Origin: Platanthera guangdongensis
Taxonomy: Eukaryota > Streptophyta > Magnoliopsida > Asparagales > Orchidaceae
Direction of reading: 5' to 3'
NCBI GenBank assembly: GCA_039583875.1
Contig: CM077162.1
Location: 115,536,589-115,600,588 of the forward strand
DNA length: 64,000 bases
Below the pieces are notes generated by a model. The model searched no databases. It saw only the letters and a list, made by a program, of their open reading frames with translations, and had not been told where the DNA came from. Positions 55,833 to 64,000 of the stretch are shown one piece after another; position 1 is the first letter of the stretch; every line of letters starts with the position of its first letter. A program made the translations under genes and the position numbers.

Positions 55833-57098
55833 ATGTTGAAGCGTCCAGTGACAAGGCAAACTCCCCAATCCGAGGGCGAGTCTTCGGGCGCGCAGAATAA
55901 TGCGCTGATGGATAGTCTTCGCCAAAGTAATGAGGCTTTGACGAGGCAGGTGCAGGAGGTACAGTCCCAGCTCCAAGCTATGGCATCCGCGATGTCTGGG
56001 CTGGCACCAAGAGGACAAGAGACGGTTAGAGGCCTCACTAGTTCGACTCCTTCAGTGGCAGTGACACCCCCGGTTGTGGTTCCTCCTGCGATGACTTTCA
56101 TCTCACAGTTTCAGCGACTTGGACCACCGACGTATGATGGAAAAGCAGACTTCGTGATCTTGGATGATTGGGTGATTACGTTGGAAGAAATGTTTGTGTA
56201 TGCTGGTGTGACCGAGGACCAGAAGGTGATGCTTGCTGCCTATCAACTTAAAGGGTTGGCGAAAGGTTGGTGGTTACGAGAAAAGGAAAGCCTAGGGGCG
56301 GGCTGTTCGTGGGAAGCGTTCAAAGAACTGGTACGGCGCAAGTTTCTACCGGCAGTGGAAAGGGACCGCCTGATGAATGACTTCTTGTACTTGAAGCAGA
56401 GGAAACTCACAGTTAGTGAGTATGAAATTGAGTTTAGCAAGTTAAGTCGGTTCGCTCCGAGCTTGGTGACTACGGAAGCTGATCGAGTCAAGAGATTTTT
56501 GGGCGGACTCCGCAGCGACGTGCAGCAGTTCGCAAGTGCTTATGGAGCGACAAGTTACACTTCGGTGGTGGAGGCGGCGTTGAAGGTAGAAGCTATTGAA
56601 AATGCCAAACAAAGAGGGCAGCAGATGAGGCAGGGCAAGAGACAGCTGGTGGGAGAGAAACTGTCCCACGAGTCAGACGTAAAGAAGAAGAAGGAACTAT
56701 GTAGCTTCTGTGGCCGAGCCGGTCACCCGTTTGAGAAATGTTTCAAGCGGTTGGGGCTGCAAAAGAAGGAGCAGGTGCACGCCATTCAAGGTGCGCCAAC
56801 CAGAGACTTGGAGTGTACATTTTGTGGGAGAAGAGGTCATGATGTGGGCCGCTGCTGGGCCAAAGACAAGGTATGCTTCCAGTGTGGCAGACCAGGACAT
56901 CTTCGCGCAAGGTGCCCACAGGTTCAAACTGTGTTGCAACCCGCACCACTCCAGGCTTTGCCTCCGCCTCCGCGCTTGGACAAAGGCAAAGGGAAGTTGA
57001 ATGTGGTCTCTTCAGCGGAAGCGCAGATGTCACCGCAGGTTATCTCAGGTTCGATTCAGTCCTCTGTTTCTCGTTTTGTGTATGCCTCTTATGTGTAG
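55833..57098 (+). CDS. Gag polyprotein (G4)
   Basis: A 421-codon frame without lesions. Residues 1-50 are a Gln/Glu-rich, probably helical start (LRQSNEALTRQVQEVQSQLQ). About 88-240 are the gag core: FISQFQRLGPPTYDG, the DDWVITLEEMF block, LKGLAKGWWLREKESL and FLYLKQRKLTVSEYEIEFSKL. The C-terminus carries three CCHC-type zinc knuckles: CSFCGRAGHPFEKC, CTFCGRRGHDVGRC and CFQCGRPGHLRARC (about residues 290-366). Gag builds the particle and binds genomic RNA, perhaps through the leader hairpins (inference). The frame ends at TAG 57096-57098, but the last 16 codons do not look like gag and fall inside an intron-like segment. ATG is preceded by TTATAG, as in G5. Confidence 0.93.
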   Translation: MLKRPVTRQTPQSEGESSGAQNNALMDSLRQSNEALTRQVQEVQSQLQAMASAMSGLAPRGQETVRGLTSSTPSVAVTPPVVVPPAMTFISQFQRLGPPTYDGKADFVILDDWVITLEEMFVYAGVTEDQKVMLAAYQLKGLAKGWWLREKESLGAGCSWEAFKELVRRKFLPAVERDRLMNDFLYLKQRKLTVSEYEIEFSKLSRFAPSLVTTEADRVKRFLGGLRSDVQQFASAYGATSYTSVVEAALKVEAIENAKQRGQQMRQGKRQLVGEKLSHESDVKKKKELCSFCGRAGHPFEKCFKRLGLQKKEQVHAIQGAPTRDLECTFCGRRGHDVGRCWAKDKVCFQCGRPGHLRARCPQVQTVLQPAPLQALPPPPRLDKGKGKLNVVSSAEAQMSPQVISGSIQSSVSRFVYASYV

Positions 57099-57126
57099 TT
57101 CTTAGCATAGCATATATACCTTATAG
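57049..57126 (+). other. Intron-like segment between gag and protease (G4)
   Basis: A 78-base, T-rich stretch bounded by CAG|GT at 57049 and TATAG|G at 57126. It contains both in-frame stops (57096-57098 and 57108-57110) that separate gag from protease. Its length is 26 codons, so removal keeps the frame and brings the conserved pre-protease QVISG region next to protease, as in uninterrupted relatives. Splicing is inferred, not shown. Confidence 0.65.
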
Positions 57127-57600
57127 GAAACTTTAAGGTCAAGAACCGTTGGGCGCGTGTTCTCTTTGATTCTGGCGCGACCCATTCATTTATGGCTCGA
57201 ACCTTTCTGGATCGATATCATCTAACACCAGAGCGAGTGGGGAATGCGTTTTTGGTGAAATTTCCTTCTGGCGCTTCTGTGGTGGCTGACTGGGGTCTTC
57301 TTGATTGTCCCATTTTGTTGGGGGATTTCATAGCAAGAGTTGATTGCAAGGTGATCGATTTGGACGATTTTGACGTCATTCTGGGCATGGACTGGTTAGC
57401 CCATTATGATGCCGTCATCCAGTGCAGAGGAAAGTGCTTGGATTTTATTAAGGATGATGGTCAGCCAGGAAGTGTGTATGGTGATTCTTGTCAGGATTCT
57501 CCAGGGATTTCGGCGGTATGTGTTCGGACGTTGTTTGTTTCCGACTGTTTTGCTTGTTTTGACTCCGTTGTGGGGACTAGTGCTGTTTTGCCGCGTTTAG
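57127..57600 (+). CDS. Aspartic protease (G4)
   Basis: Same frame as gag. The active site [11 protein letters not shown] has its Asp at 57168-57170; downstream [19 protein letters not shown] is the typical Ty3/gypsy block. D-S-G-A is intact. The first usable ATG after the stops is 57192, inside the active-site region, so an independent start there would lose the catalytic Asp; expression therefore needs splicing or stop bypass. It matures the Gag-Pol precursor. Confidence 0.9.
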
Positions 57601-59063
57601 AGGAGATTCCTGTTGTGCGTGAATTTCCAGATGTTTTTCCTACTGACCTTCCTGGTCTACCCTCTAATCGTGATGTCGAGTTTGTTATTGATTTGGAGTC
57701 GGGTACGCGACCGATTGCGAAAGTGCCGTACAGGATGGCCCCGCGTGAGTTAGCAGAGTTGCGTACACAGTTGGATGATTTGTTGGCAAAAGGGTTTATC
57801 CGGCCGAGTTCATCACCTTGGGGTGCACCAGTGTTATTTGTGAAGAAGAAAGATTGGTCGATGCGCCTTTGCATCGATTACCGGGAATTGAACAAGGTGA
57901 CGATTAAAAACAAGTACCCACTGCCAAGAATCGATGATTTGTTTGATCAACTGCGTGGCAGTTCCATATTTTCGAAGATTGATCTCCGCTCGGGCTATCA
58001 TCAGCTCAAGGTCCGGGAGTCTGATATTCCGCGGACTGCATTTCGATCACGACATGGTCATTTTGAATTCCTTATGATGTCGTTTGGTTTGACCAACGCA
58101 CCATCAGCCTTCATGGATATGATGAACAGGGTGTTCAAGGACTACTTGGATAAATTTGTGGTGGTTTTTATTGATGACGTTCTTGTCTACTCCCGCAGTG
58201 CTGAGGAGCATGAACAGCATCTGCGATTAGTATTGGCCACTTTGCGAGATCAACGGTTATTCGCCAAGCTAAGCAAATGCGAGTTTTGGTTGCCGCAAGT
58301 TGCTTTTCTGGGTCATGTCATTAATCACCATGGTATTTCAGTGGATCCCGAAAAGATTTCTGCAGTTATGGAATGGAGAAGACCGGAAACACCCAAGGAG
58401 ATTCGAAGCTTCTTGGGCTTGGCCGGCTATTATCGCAGATTTGTCGAAGGTTTTGCGACGTTGGCCGCACCTTTGACTCGATTAACCCAGAATAATGTGG
58501 CGTTTGAGTGGAATGACAAGTGTGAGGTCTCATTCCTAGAACTCAAGAACAGGTTATGTACCGCTCCTGTGTTAATCTTGCCAACAGAAGGAAAGGATTA
58601 TGAAGTGTTCGTGGATGCGTCGCACGTTGGACTTGGATGTGTGTTAATGCAAGACAAAAAGGTGATTGCGTATGGGTCTCGGCAGTTGAAACTTCATGAA
58701 AAGAATTACCCAACGCATGATTTGGAGTTTGCAGCGGTGATATTTGCATTGAAGTTGTGGAGACACTTGCTATATGGTGCACAGTGTAAAATCTTTACAG
58801 ATCATAAAAGCTTGAAGTATTTCTTCACGCAGAAGGAACTTAATTTGCGCCAACGGCGATGGCTTGAGTATGTAGCTGATTATGATGTGGACATTCAGTA
58901 TCATCCAGGGAAAGCGAATGTTGTAGCCGATGCTTTGAGTCGGAAGACGGGGAAATTATTTCATCTTTCCGTCGAACGTCTTGTAGAGGAATTTCTATTG
59001 ATGGATATTGCGGTGGGCAAATATGACCCGCAAAGTCATTCGGCAATAGAAGAACCGTCATGA
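57601..59063 (+). CDS. Reverse transcriptase and RNase H (G4)
   Basis: Continuous with protease. RT blocks: [70 protein letters not shown] and [13 protein letters not shown]; catalytic FIDD with Asp codons at 58173-58178. Then [18 protein letters not shown] and [14 protein letters not shown]. RNase [17 protein letters not shown] (Asp at 58614-58616), the [13 protein letters not shown] helix, [12 protein letters not shown] and [15 protein letters not shown]. All catalytic residues I can place are present and no stop occurs until TGA at 59061-59063, in the linker after RNase H. It copies RNA into DNA and removes the RNA strand. Confidence 0.94.
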
Positions 59064-59513
59064 TTGGTGCTTGCAAGACAACATCAAAAAGATGGTCCTG
59101 ATCTTTTACATTTATTTCTTCGGACTGAAAAGGATGAATTACCAGATTTTGTGATTGATGGTGCAGGCACGTTAATGTATCGTGGGCGATTTTGTATTCC
59201 CGCGGTTGGGGATATTCGCGAGATGGTGTGTAAGGAAGCACATGGCGCAAGTATGGCCTACCATCCAGGCTCAACAAACATGTACCGTGATTTGAAACAA
59301 ATTGTCTGGTGGTATGGAATGAAAAGAGATATAGCGCAATTTGTATCGGAATGTCATACCTGCAAGCGGGTGAAAGCTGATCATGGGAAGCCTGGTGGCA
59401 AGTTGACACCATTGGAGATTCCAACCTAGAAGTGGGAAAGCATCTCAATGGATTTTATTACCGGTTTACCAAGATCTCCACGAGGACATGACTCCGTGTG
59501 GGTGATCGTGGAT
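59064..59513 (+). pseudogene. Integrase N-terminal part, truncated by G5 (G4)
   Basis: Same frame, directly after the TGA. It contains the HHCC zinc domain (HGASMAYHPGSTNMYRDLK with later CHTCKRVK). A TAG at 59427-59429 replaces a Trp codon expected in PTW-KWE. After it the core start SMDFITGLP is readable to VWVIVD, where G5 begins. Only the first catalytic Asp is present; the rest lies beyond G5, outside the window. Confidence 0.92.
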
Positions 59514-59992
59514 TGTAACGCCCCCGGTTTTTCTGTGTTTTGTTTGATTTTGGATTGGCGTTACGATGACGCATTTCCGGCCCTTCGCCGTTGTAGAGTG
59601 CGGTCCTAGCTCTGTAGGTTCCTTGTGTAGCCTGGTTGTAGCCAGTTGGCAAGTTTCCCCAGCTAGCCGGAGTCTGTTTTGGTGACTCGGTTGGGCCTCT
59701 TAGGGAAATGCTTGTGTTTTGGCTTCGGGAGGTGTTAGCCCGAGTGTTCGATTGTCGGATGTTGTTTTCGACCTCGCTGTTGTTTTCGTGGCTTGGTTGT
59801 TTAGCTACGGTGCGAGTTTTGGTCGAAATCCGAGATCGTTTGCCTTCGCGTCGTTTCGGCATTGTTTTGTTAACTGCATGTTTGTAATGTTTGCTGTGCT
59901 GTGCGTGGTCTGTTGTGGCTGAGCTTGTAGGCTGGTGCCTTGTCTCTTGTTTGCTAGGTGTTAGCAGGTTTCTTTTCTGTGTAAGTTTGGGT

Positions 59993-60535
59993 GACACGGC
60001 CTGGGTCACGCCCGTGACCCAGGGCGTGTCGTGCTCGGGCAGAGCTCCCGTTTCTCCGGTCGACGAATTTTTGGTCGACGGGGTTTTTTGTAGGAACACG
60101 GCCGTGACACGGGCGTGTCACGGGCGTGTCCCCCTTAGGTTCGTCGAGCTGCGCTCGATGGTTGTCAGGCGGTGTTTAGTGAGAACACGGCCCTGTCACG
60201 GGCGTGTCGTGTCAAACACGGGCGTGACATTGGGGCGTGTCTCTCTGTTCGACGATCGACGCTCCACGATCGTCGGGCGGTGTTCGAGTTGGTACACGGC
60301 CTGTGACACGGGCGTGTCCCTTGCTTCGTCTAGCGGAGATCGACTTTTGTCGAGTGTGCTGGTGCGTGAGTACACGCCCCGTGACACGGGCGTGTCGAGC
60401 CGTGTCACGGGCGTGTCTGGGGGGCGTGTCCCGTGTTTTCGTCGAGTGGAGATCGACGTTCGTCGAGTGTGTGAGTACACGCCCCGTGACACGGGCGTGT
60501 CGGGCCGTGTCACGGGCGTGTCTTGGGCGTGTTCC
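59993..60535. repeat. CACGGGCGTG and CGTCGAG palindrome block in the G5 LTR
   Basis: Repeated GACACGGGCGTGTC and its variants (GTCACGCCCGTGACC), alternating with TCGACGATCGACG-type modules. Same themes as 53098-53560, 47884-48380 and 47271-47730. Confidence 0.88.
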
Positions 60536-62605
60536 GTACTTTTTTTCCTGAAATCATCTTTTGTTGCCGTGGACTGCTTTTCCTCCTCATTTTCATCGTT
60601 CCCGAGTCTGGAGAGTATCCAGCGGAAGGGTTTTGAGAGGAGGCGGTGGTTGTTTTGGCCGGCGATTTCGGGAGGGTTAGAGCCCGTTCTTCTCGTGTGA
60701 TAGCGAATTCGGCTTGCTCTCGGCTAGATCTTCCCTTCCATGTAAGTTTTTTTCTTGATTTAAGGTTCGATTCCAGGAATTTCTAAATATCTGATTTCTT
60801 TCTTCCCTCAAGTTTCAGCTTTGGTCTTATAGGTGGCCGATCTTGCCGCCGGAGCCAAGCCGTGGTGCGGCTGTTGTTTGTTTTTCCGAAGAGGTAGAGG
60901 CAAGTGGCCCCTTGCCCTTGCCAATTTTATTTCTAACCCTTGATCTTTTTAATTTCTTCTGCAAAGCTCTGTTCTCTTTGTCCTTTTTCCTCCCTAGGGC
61001 AGCAGGTTGAGTTATTACATCAAGCTTTTAATCAAGTGCTGATTCTTCATTTCTTTTTCTGGAATTTTAATCAATGTTCTTTTTTTTTCGGAGGTTTAGT
61101 GTCCAGTGGGTAGCTAGAGTTCGGGTGAGGTTGTTGTTAGTTGCAGTTTAGGGTTAGTTGCGGTAGCTCCGAGTAGTTAGGACGGAACGGTGGGTTGGGA
61201 TTAAATCTCCAACTCTCTGTTTTCGCGCATGAGAGGACTTAAGCTGCGATTTTAGCAAGACTTACGTTTACCCTAAGTGGAAAGCGCAGACAGCGTCGAG
61301 TGAGCCGAGCTCACTCCACGCCGTCGCTCAGCGTAGGTCTTGCGGCTAAGTATTTTTAGGCGTCAGGTGAGTGGAGTTTACTCAACGCTGCGTCGAGTGG
61401 GCTCGACATTTCTGTCCTGAGTTCATGTGTACCTTAGGATTGTTAGTGTGACTTTTCCCTTCCTTTAGGGGGTGGTATTGGGTGTTCGGCAAATTTTTGC
61501 TTGCCGACTCTTGTGTTGTGGCAGGTGGTGGAGTTTTAGTGGCCTCTCGAGGGGTGGATTTTGATGTGGAGAGCTGTGGCCACCGTCTATTTGCCCCGGT
61601 TTGGGTTGGTGTGTGGGACCCTAAAGCTGCCACTGGCGACCCCTTAGCCCATTTTGTTGGATCTGATTTTGGTTATGTATTCAGATCCATGTTTTTGACC
61701 ACTGCCACTTACCCACGTATTAGGAATGTGAGACTCTTTCGTTGAGCTTGTTGCTTTTATTGCTCGCACTTGGTGTGCTTTGCTGTGCTTTAGACAGTGC
61801 TCTTTTCTTACTGTCATGCTCTTTCTTTTGCCTATAGCAGCTTGTTGTCGGGTTGGTAAACCCTTCTTTTTGCTCTTAACTCTCATGCTTTATTTACACT
61901 TTTGATTATTTCCTTGCTGAGGTGTTCTTTTCTTGAATGCCTCAGGTCCAGATTGTAGCCGGTTCAGCGGCTAGTTCTTTTGGAGGGGCTGGTTTGTGGC
62001 CTCTTGGGTAGCGGAGACAGCTGATCCCGATTCTGTGAGGTAGTTCTTTACTTTTCTGTATAGACATACATACTCACCAGTGGGTTCGTGTCAGGTTGTT
62101 GGCGCCCACTGGTGGCTTCTTGCGATGCTGGGTATGAACTTAAACTGCTGTTTTTGCCTATTAGTGGTTGTTTACTTGCTTCTGGGAAGGATTTTTGCTA
62201 GGTTGCATGTTAGATATTTTAAACCCTAAAAGCATTATTATATGTATATCATGCATAGCATAATTATAAAACAAAGTCACTATATTTCCTTAGCGTAAAA
62301 AGACTACTTTTTATATCTATTATATTCACTTTAGAGTCGTGCTTACCATGAGTTGTCCCTCGGGGACACTCATGCTCACTAGGGTGTCAACTTAATTGAA
62401 CCAAACTATTTTCTGCTGCGTATACTTATACTTTTAATTGTGGACTAGCTGATCCACCGTGTCGAGGGATACGGCCAATCAACATCACTGCTTTTCTTTC
62501 ATAATTAATCAACGATTTTCCTTAAATTCTAAGGTCTGGAGTTTTGCCTGAGCGCGTGCAGTTATCCCCTGCACGGCGTGGCATCACGGCACGTGTTTTC
62601 TCTTG

Positions 62606-62614
62606 CTCTGATAC
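62606..62614 (+). promoter_or_regulatory. U5 segment complementary to the primer site (G5)
   Basis: CTCTGATAC is the reverse complement of GTATCAGAG at 62652-62660, the same arrangement as in G4. Confidence 0.7.
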
Positions 62615-62649
62615 GATTTTATCGTTGAGAAAATGCGGGTTGTGACAGT

Positions 62650-62660
62650 TGGTATCAGAG
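62650..62660 (+). other. Primer binding site, tRNA-Met type (G5)
   Basis: TGGTATCAGAG two bases after the LTR end. Confidence 0.95.
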
Positions 62661-62805
62661 GGAGGTTGCTTGACAAATGGTCGGGCAACCTTTCCCCTTG
62701 TTTGCATTAGTGGTTAGCGTCATACCATACACACACCGATATGTCATCAGCACGTCTTGGCTAAAGCACGAACACTACACTCATGAGCATAAAGAAGTAT
62801 ACGGG

Positions 62806-62984
62806 GCATATTATGTAGTATGGGATGCATAATATGTGTTTGTATATGGATCCACCATAGGAGGCAACATGTGAGGGTTATGTAGTATGGGATGCATAAC
62901 CTCACCACATGAATGCGGCTAGCACGTTTTCTTTTTTCGTTGCATGGGAATGTTATGTAGTATGGGATGCATAACATTTTCATG
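62806..62984 (+). other. Three-hairpin leader array with constant loop (G5)
   Basis: Hairpins at 62806-62837, 62871-62905 and 62943-62984 with the loop TAGTATGGGATG in all three. The third stem is 15 pairs (CATGGGAATGTTATG with CATAACATTTTCATG, two G-U pairs). It matches the G4 array in order and spacing, but stem 3 differs at both strands. Confidence 0.87.
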
Positions 62985-63336
62985 TGTACGCCGCCCATGG
63001 CATGCATTAAGGCCTTTTTTTTAGAATGCATAGCACATCATGCATAGCATAACATTTCATAAGCACAACGTGTTAAGCTAAAGATTTGCAAGATGACATA
63101 TGTACACACATGGTTTTGAGTCAAAAAGAATACAAATACATGCATTCATGGTTTAGGCACATGAGTTAGAATGATGGTGGTGAACCATCTTAGGTTAAGC
63201 ATAACATCATCATGATAAAACAACTCCCAGAGCAAGTTTTGCGGTTGAAGTTCATATTTAAGTGTGTTTGTCTGTACCGGGTAGTTTTGTTCTAGCTGTT
63301 GGGCTAAGTTTCGTCTAAAGCTTGTGCGATTATAGG

Positions 63337-64000
63337 ATGGCGAGACGTCCTGCAACGAGGTCGACCCCCCAATCCGAGGGTGAGACGTCAGGAGCGCAGA
63401 GCGAGGCGTTGGTAGAAAACCTGCGGCAGAGTAATGAGACCTTATCGAGGCAGGTGGTGGCTATGCAGGCTCAGATTCAGTCCCTTGTGGCAGTGGTGGC
63501 GGGACAGGCCCCGCGAGTTCCGGACCCCGTTGAGGGGGTAGCTGTTCCTGCCCCTCCTGCTCCTCCCGTGCCTTTGGTTTTTGTGCCCCCGGAGATGGCG
63601 TTTATATCCCAGTTTCAGCGACTGAGACACCCTACTTATGATGGGCAAGCAGATTTCATGATTTTGGATGACTGGCTGATTACTATTGAGGAGATGTTCT
63701 CTTATTCGGGGATTTCGGATGATCAGAGAGTGATGCTCGCTGCCTACCAGCTCAAGGGCTTAGCAAAGAATTGGTGGTTGAGGGAGAAAGAGAGCTTGGT
63801 GGCAGGATGCTCTTGGGAGTTATTTAAGGGGATGCTGTTGAGTAAGTTTTTGCCTTTAGTCGAGAGGGACCGGCTGATGAATGACTTTCTCCATTTGAAG
63901 CAGAGGAAACTCACGGTCAGTGAGTATGAGATTGAGTTTAGTAAATTGAGTCGGTTTGCTCCTGGTCTGGTGAGTGTTGAAGCAGACCGAGTTAAGCGAT
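63337..64000 (+). CDS. Gag polyprotein, 5' part, runs off the window (G5)
   Basis: Starts MARRPATRSTPQSEGE and stays open for 221 codons to the edge. A helical Gln-rich start is followed by a Pro/Ala-rich spacer (VPAPPAPPVPL, about residues 68-80) longer than in G4. The gag core follows: FISQFQRLRHPTYDG, DDWLITIEEMF, AAYQLKGLAKNWW and LHLKQRKLTVSEYEIEFSKL. Strong similarity to the G4 gag supports the start, which is again preceded by TTATAG. The zinc-knuckle end is beyond the window. Confidence 0.93.
   Translation, partial: MARRPATRSTPQSEGETSGAQSEALVENLRQSNETLSRQVVAMQAQIQSLVAVVAGQAPRVPDPVEGVAVPAPPAPPVPLVFVPPEMAFISQFQRLRHPTYDGQADFMILDDWLITIEEMFSYSGISDDQRVMLAAYQLKGLAKNWWLREKESLVAGCSWELFKGMLLSKFLPLVERDRLMNDFLHLKQRKLTVSEYEIEFSKLSRFAPGLVSVEADRVKR

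Larger units (their letters stand above)
51462..59513 (+). mobile_element. Ty3/gypsy chromovirus G4, cut by G5
   Basis: LTR (foldback), tRNA-Met primer site, hairpin leader, gag, intron-like gap, protease, RT, RNase H and first part of integrase. The element is well preserved up to 59060. It is interrupted at 59514 by the LTR of G5, a relative from the same lineage. Confidence 0.88.
59514..62647 (+). repeat. 5' LTR of G5
   Basis: Starts TGTAACGCCCCCGG, ends GGGTTGTGACA, 3134 bases. It holds CACGGGCGTG palindromes at 59993-60535, then a T-rich part. A GTAAGT at 60742-60747 would be a good splice donor. The last 700 bases share blocks with the G4 LTR. Frames such as 59891-60700 are repeat-derived and not credible genes. 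Confidence 0.9.
59514..64000 (+). mobile_element. Ty3/gypsy chromovirus G5, 5' part
   Basis: Complete 5' LTR, tRNA-Met primer site, hairpin leader and open gag to the window end. It is inserted in the integrase of G4. Relative of G4 with a clearly diverged LTR. Confidence 0.92.

Noticed and set aside
55695..56101. Minus-strand frames over the start of G4 gag
   Set aside because: Antisense shadows with no motif; the sense frame is a clear gag.
56710..57000. Second frame overlapping gag
   Set aside because: Shadow frame of the zinc-knuckle coding region.
59891..60700. 269-codon frame in the G5 LTR
   Set aside because: Made of GC-rich palindromic repeats; the opposite strand is open as well, and composition is biased. 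The G4 LTR does not keep it.

Overview
This window looks like repeat-rich, probably heterochromatic nuclear DNA of a flowering plant with many long LTR retrotransposons; the genus cannot be told from sequence alone. I found no convincing host gene and no tRNA, rRNA or bacterial feature. Almost every base can be assigned to LTR retrotransposons of three kinds, inserted into one another: Ty3/gypsy chromoviruses (Tekay/Del-like, chromodomain at the integrase end, LTRs of about 2 to 4 kb), Ty1/copia elements of SIRE/Maximus type (long acidic gag C-terminus, an extra ORF beyond pol) and one Ty3/gypsy Athila-type element (primer site beginning TGGCGCCGTTGCC). Names used below: G1, G3, G4, G5 are chromoviruses, C1, C2, C3 are copia elements, A is the Athila element.

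Layout. 1-5883 is G1 on the minus strand: decayed gag, protease and RT, an RT-to-integrase deletion, a chromodomain end, then its 5' LTR, which copia element C1 interrupts at 5884. C1 (plus) runs 5884-12860 and ends at a 500-N gap. Left of 18.1 kb lies C3 (minus), whose 5' LTR carries about 32 copies of the palindrome GTGTCGACAC. From 18132 to 38758 is C2 (minus, same family as C1), with an almost intact extra ORF downstream of pol. The 5' LTR of C2 is split by element A (26894-38036), a three-LTR tandem structure flanked by the 5-bp duplication ATCGT. From 38759 to 51461 are LTRs of chromoviruses in both orientations: an LTR fragment, the integrase/chromodomain end of G3 and its 3' LTR, another LTR split by a solo LTR (44277-47850), with palindromic minisatellites. 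From 51462 comes G4 (plus): an LTR that forms a giant inverted repeat with 1.2-kb arms, a leader with three hairpins, an intact gag, an intron-like 78-bp break before the protease, and protease-RT-RNase H. G5 (59514 to the window end) has inserted into the G4 integrase and is the youngest-looking unit, with an open gag running off the edge.

How the parts work together. In G4 and G5 the order LTR, tRNA-Met primer site, structured leader, gag, then (in G4) protease, RT and RNase H is that of a chromovirus able to make particles and cDNA; G4 itself is cut in the integrase. The most interesting signals are non-coding: (1) three consecutive leader hairpins with different stems but one constant loop, with compensatory changes between G4 and G5; (2) a U5 segment that can pair with the primer site in both; (3) a frame-preserving intron-like segment between gag and protease; (4) a 1.2-kb inverted repeat at the G4 LTR; (5) palindromic TCGTCGA, GTGTCGACAC and CACGGGCGTG modules found in LTRs of both copia and gypsy elements. 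All identity statements are by eye; no alignment or database search was run.
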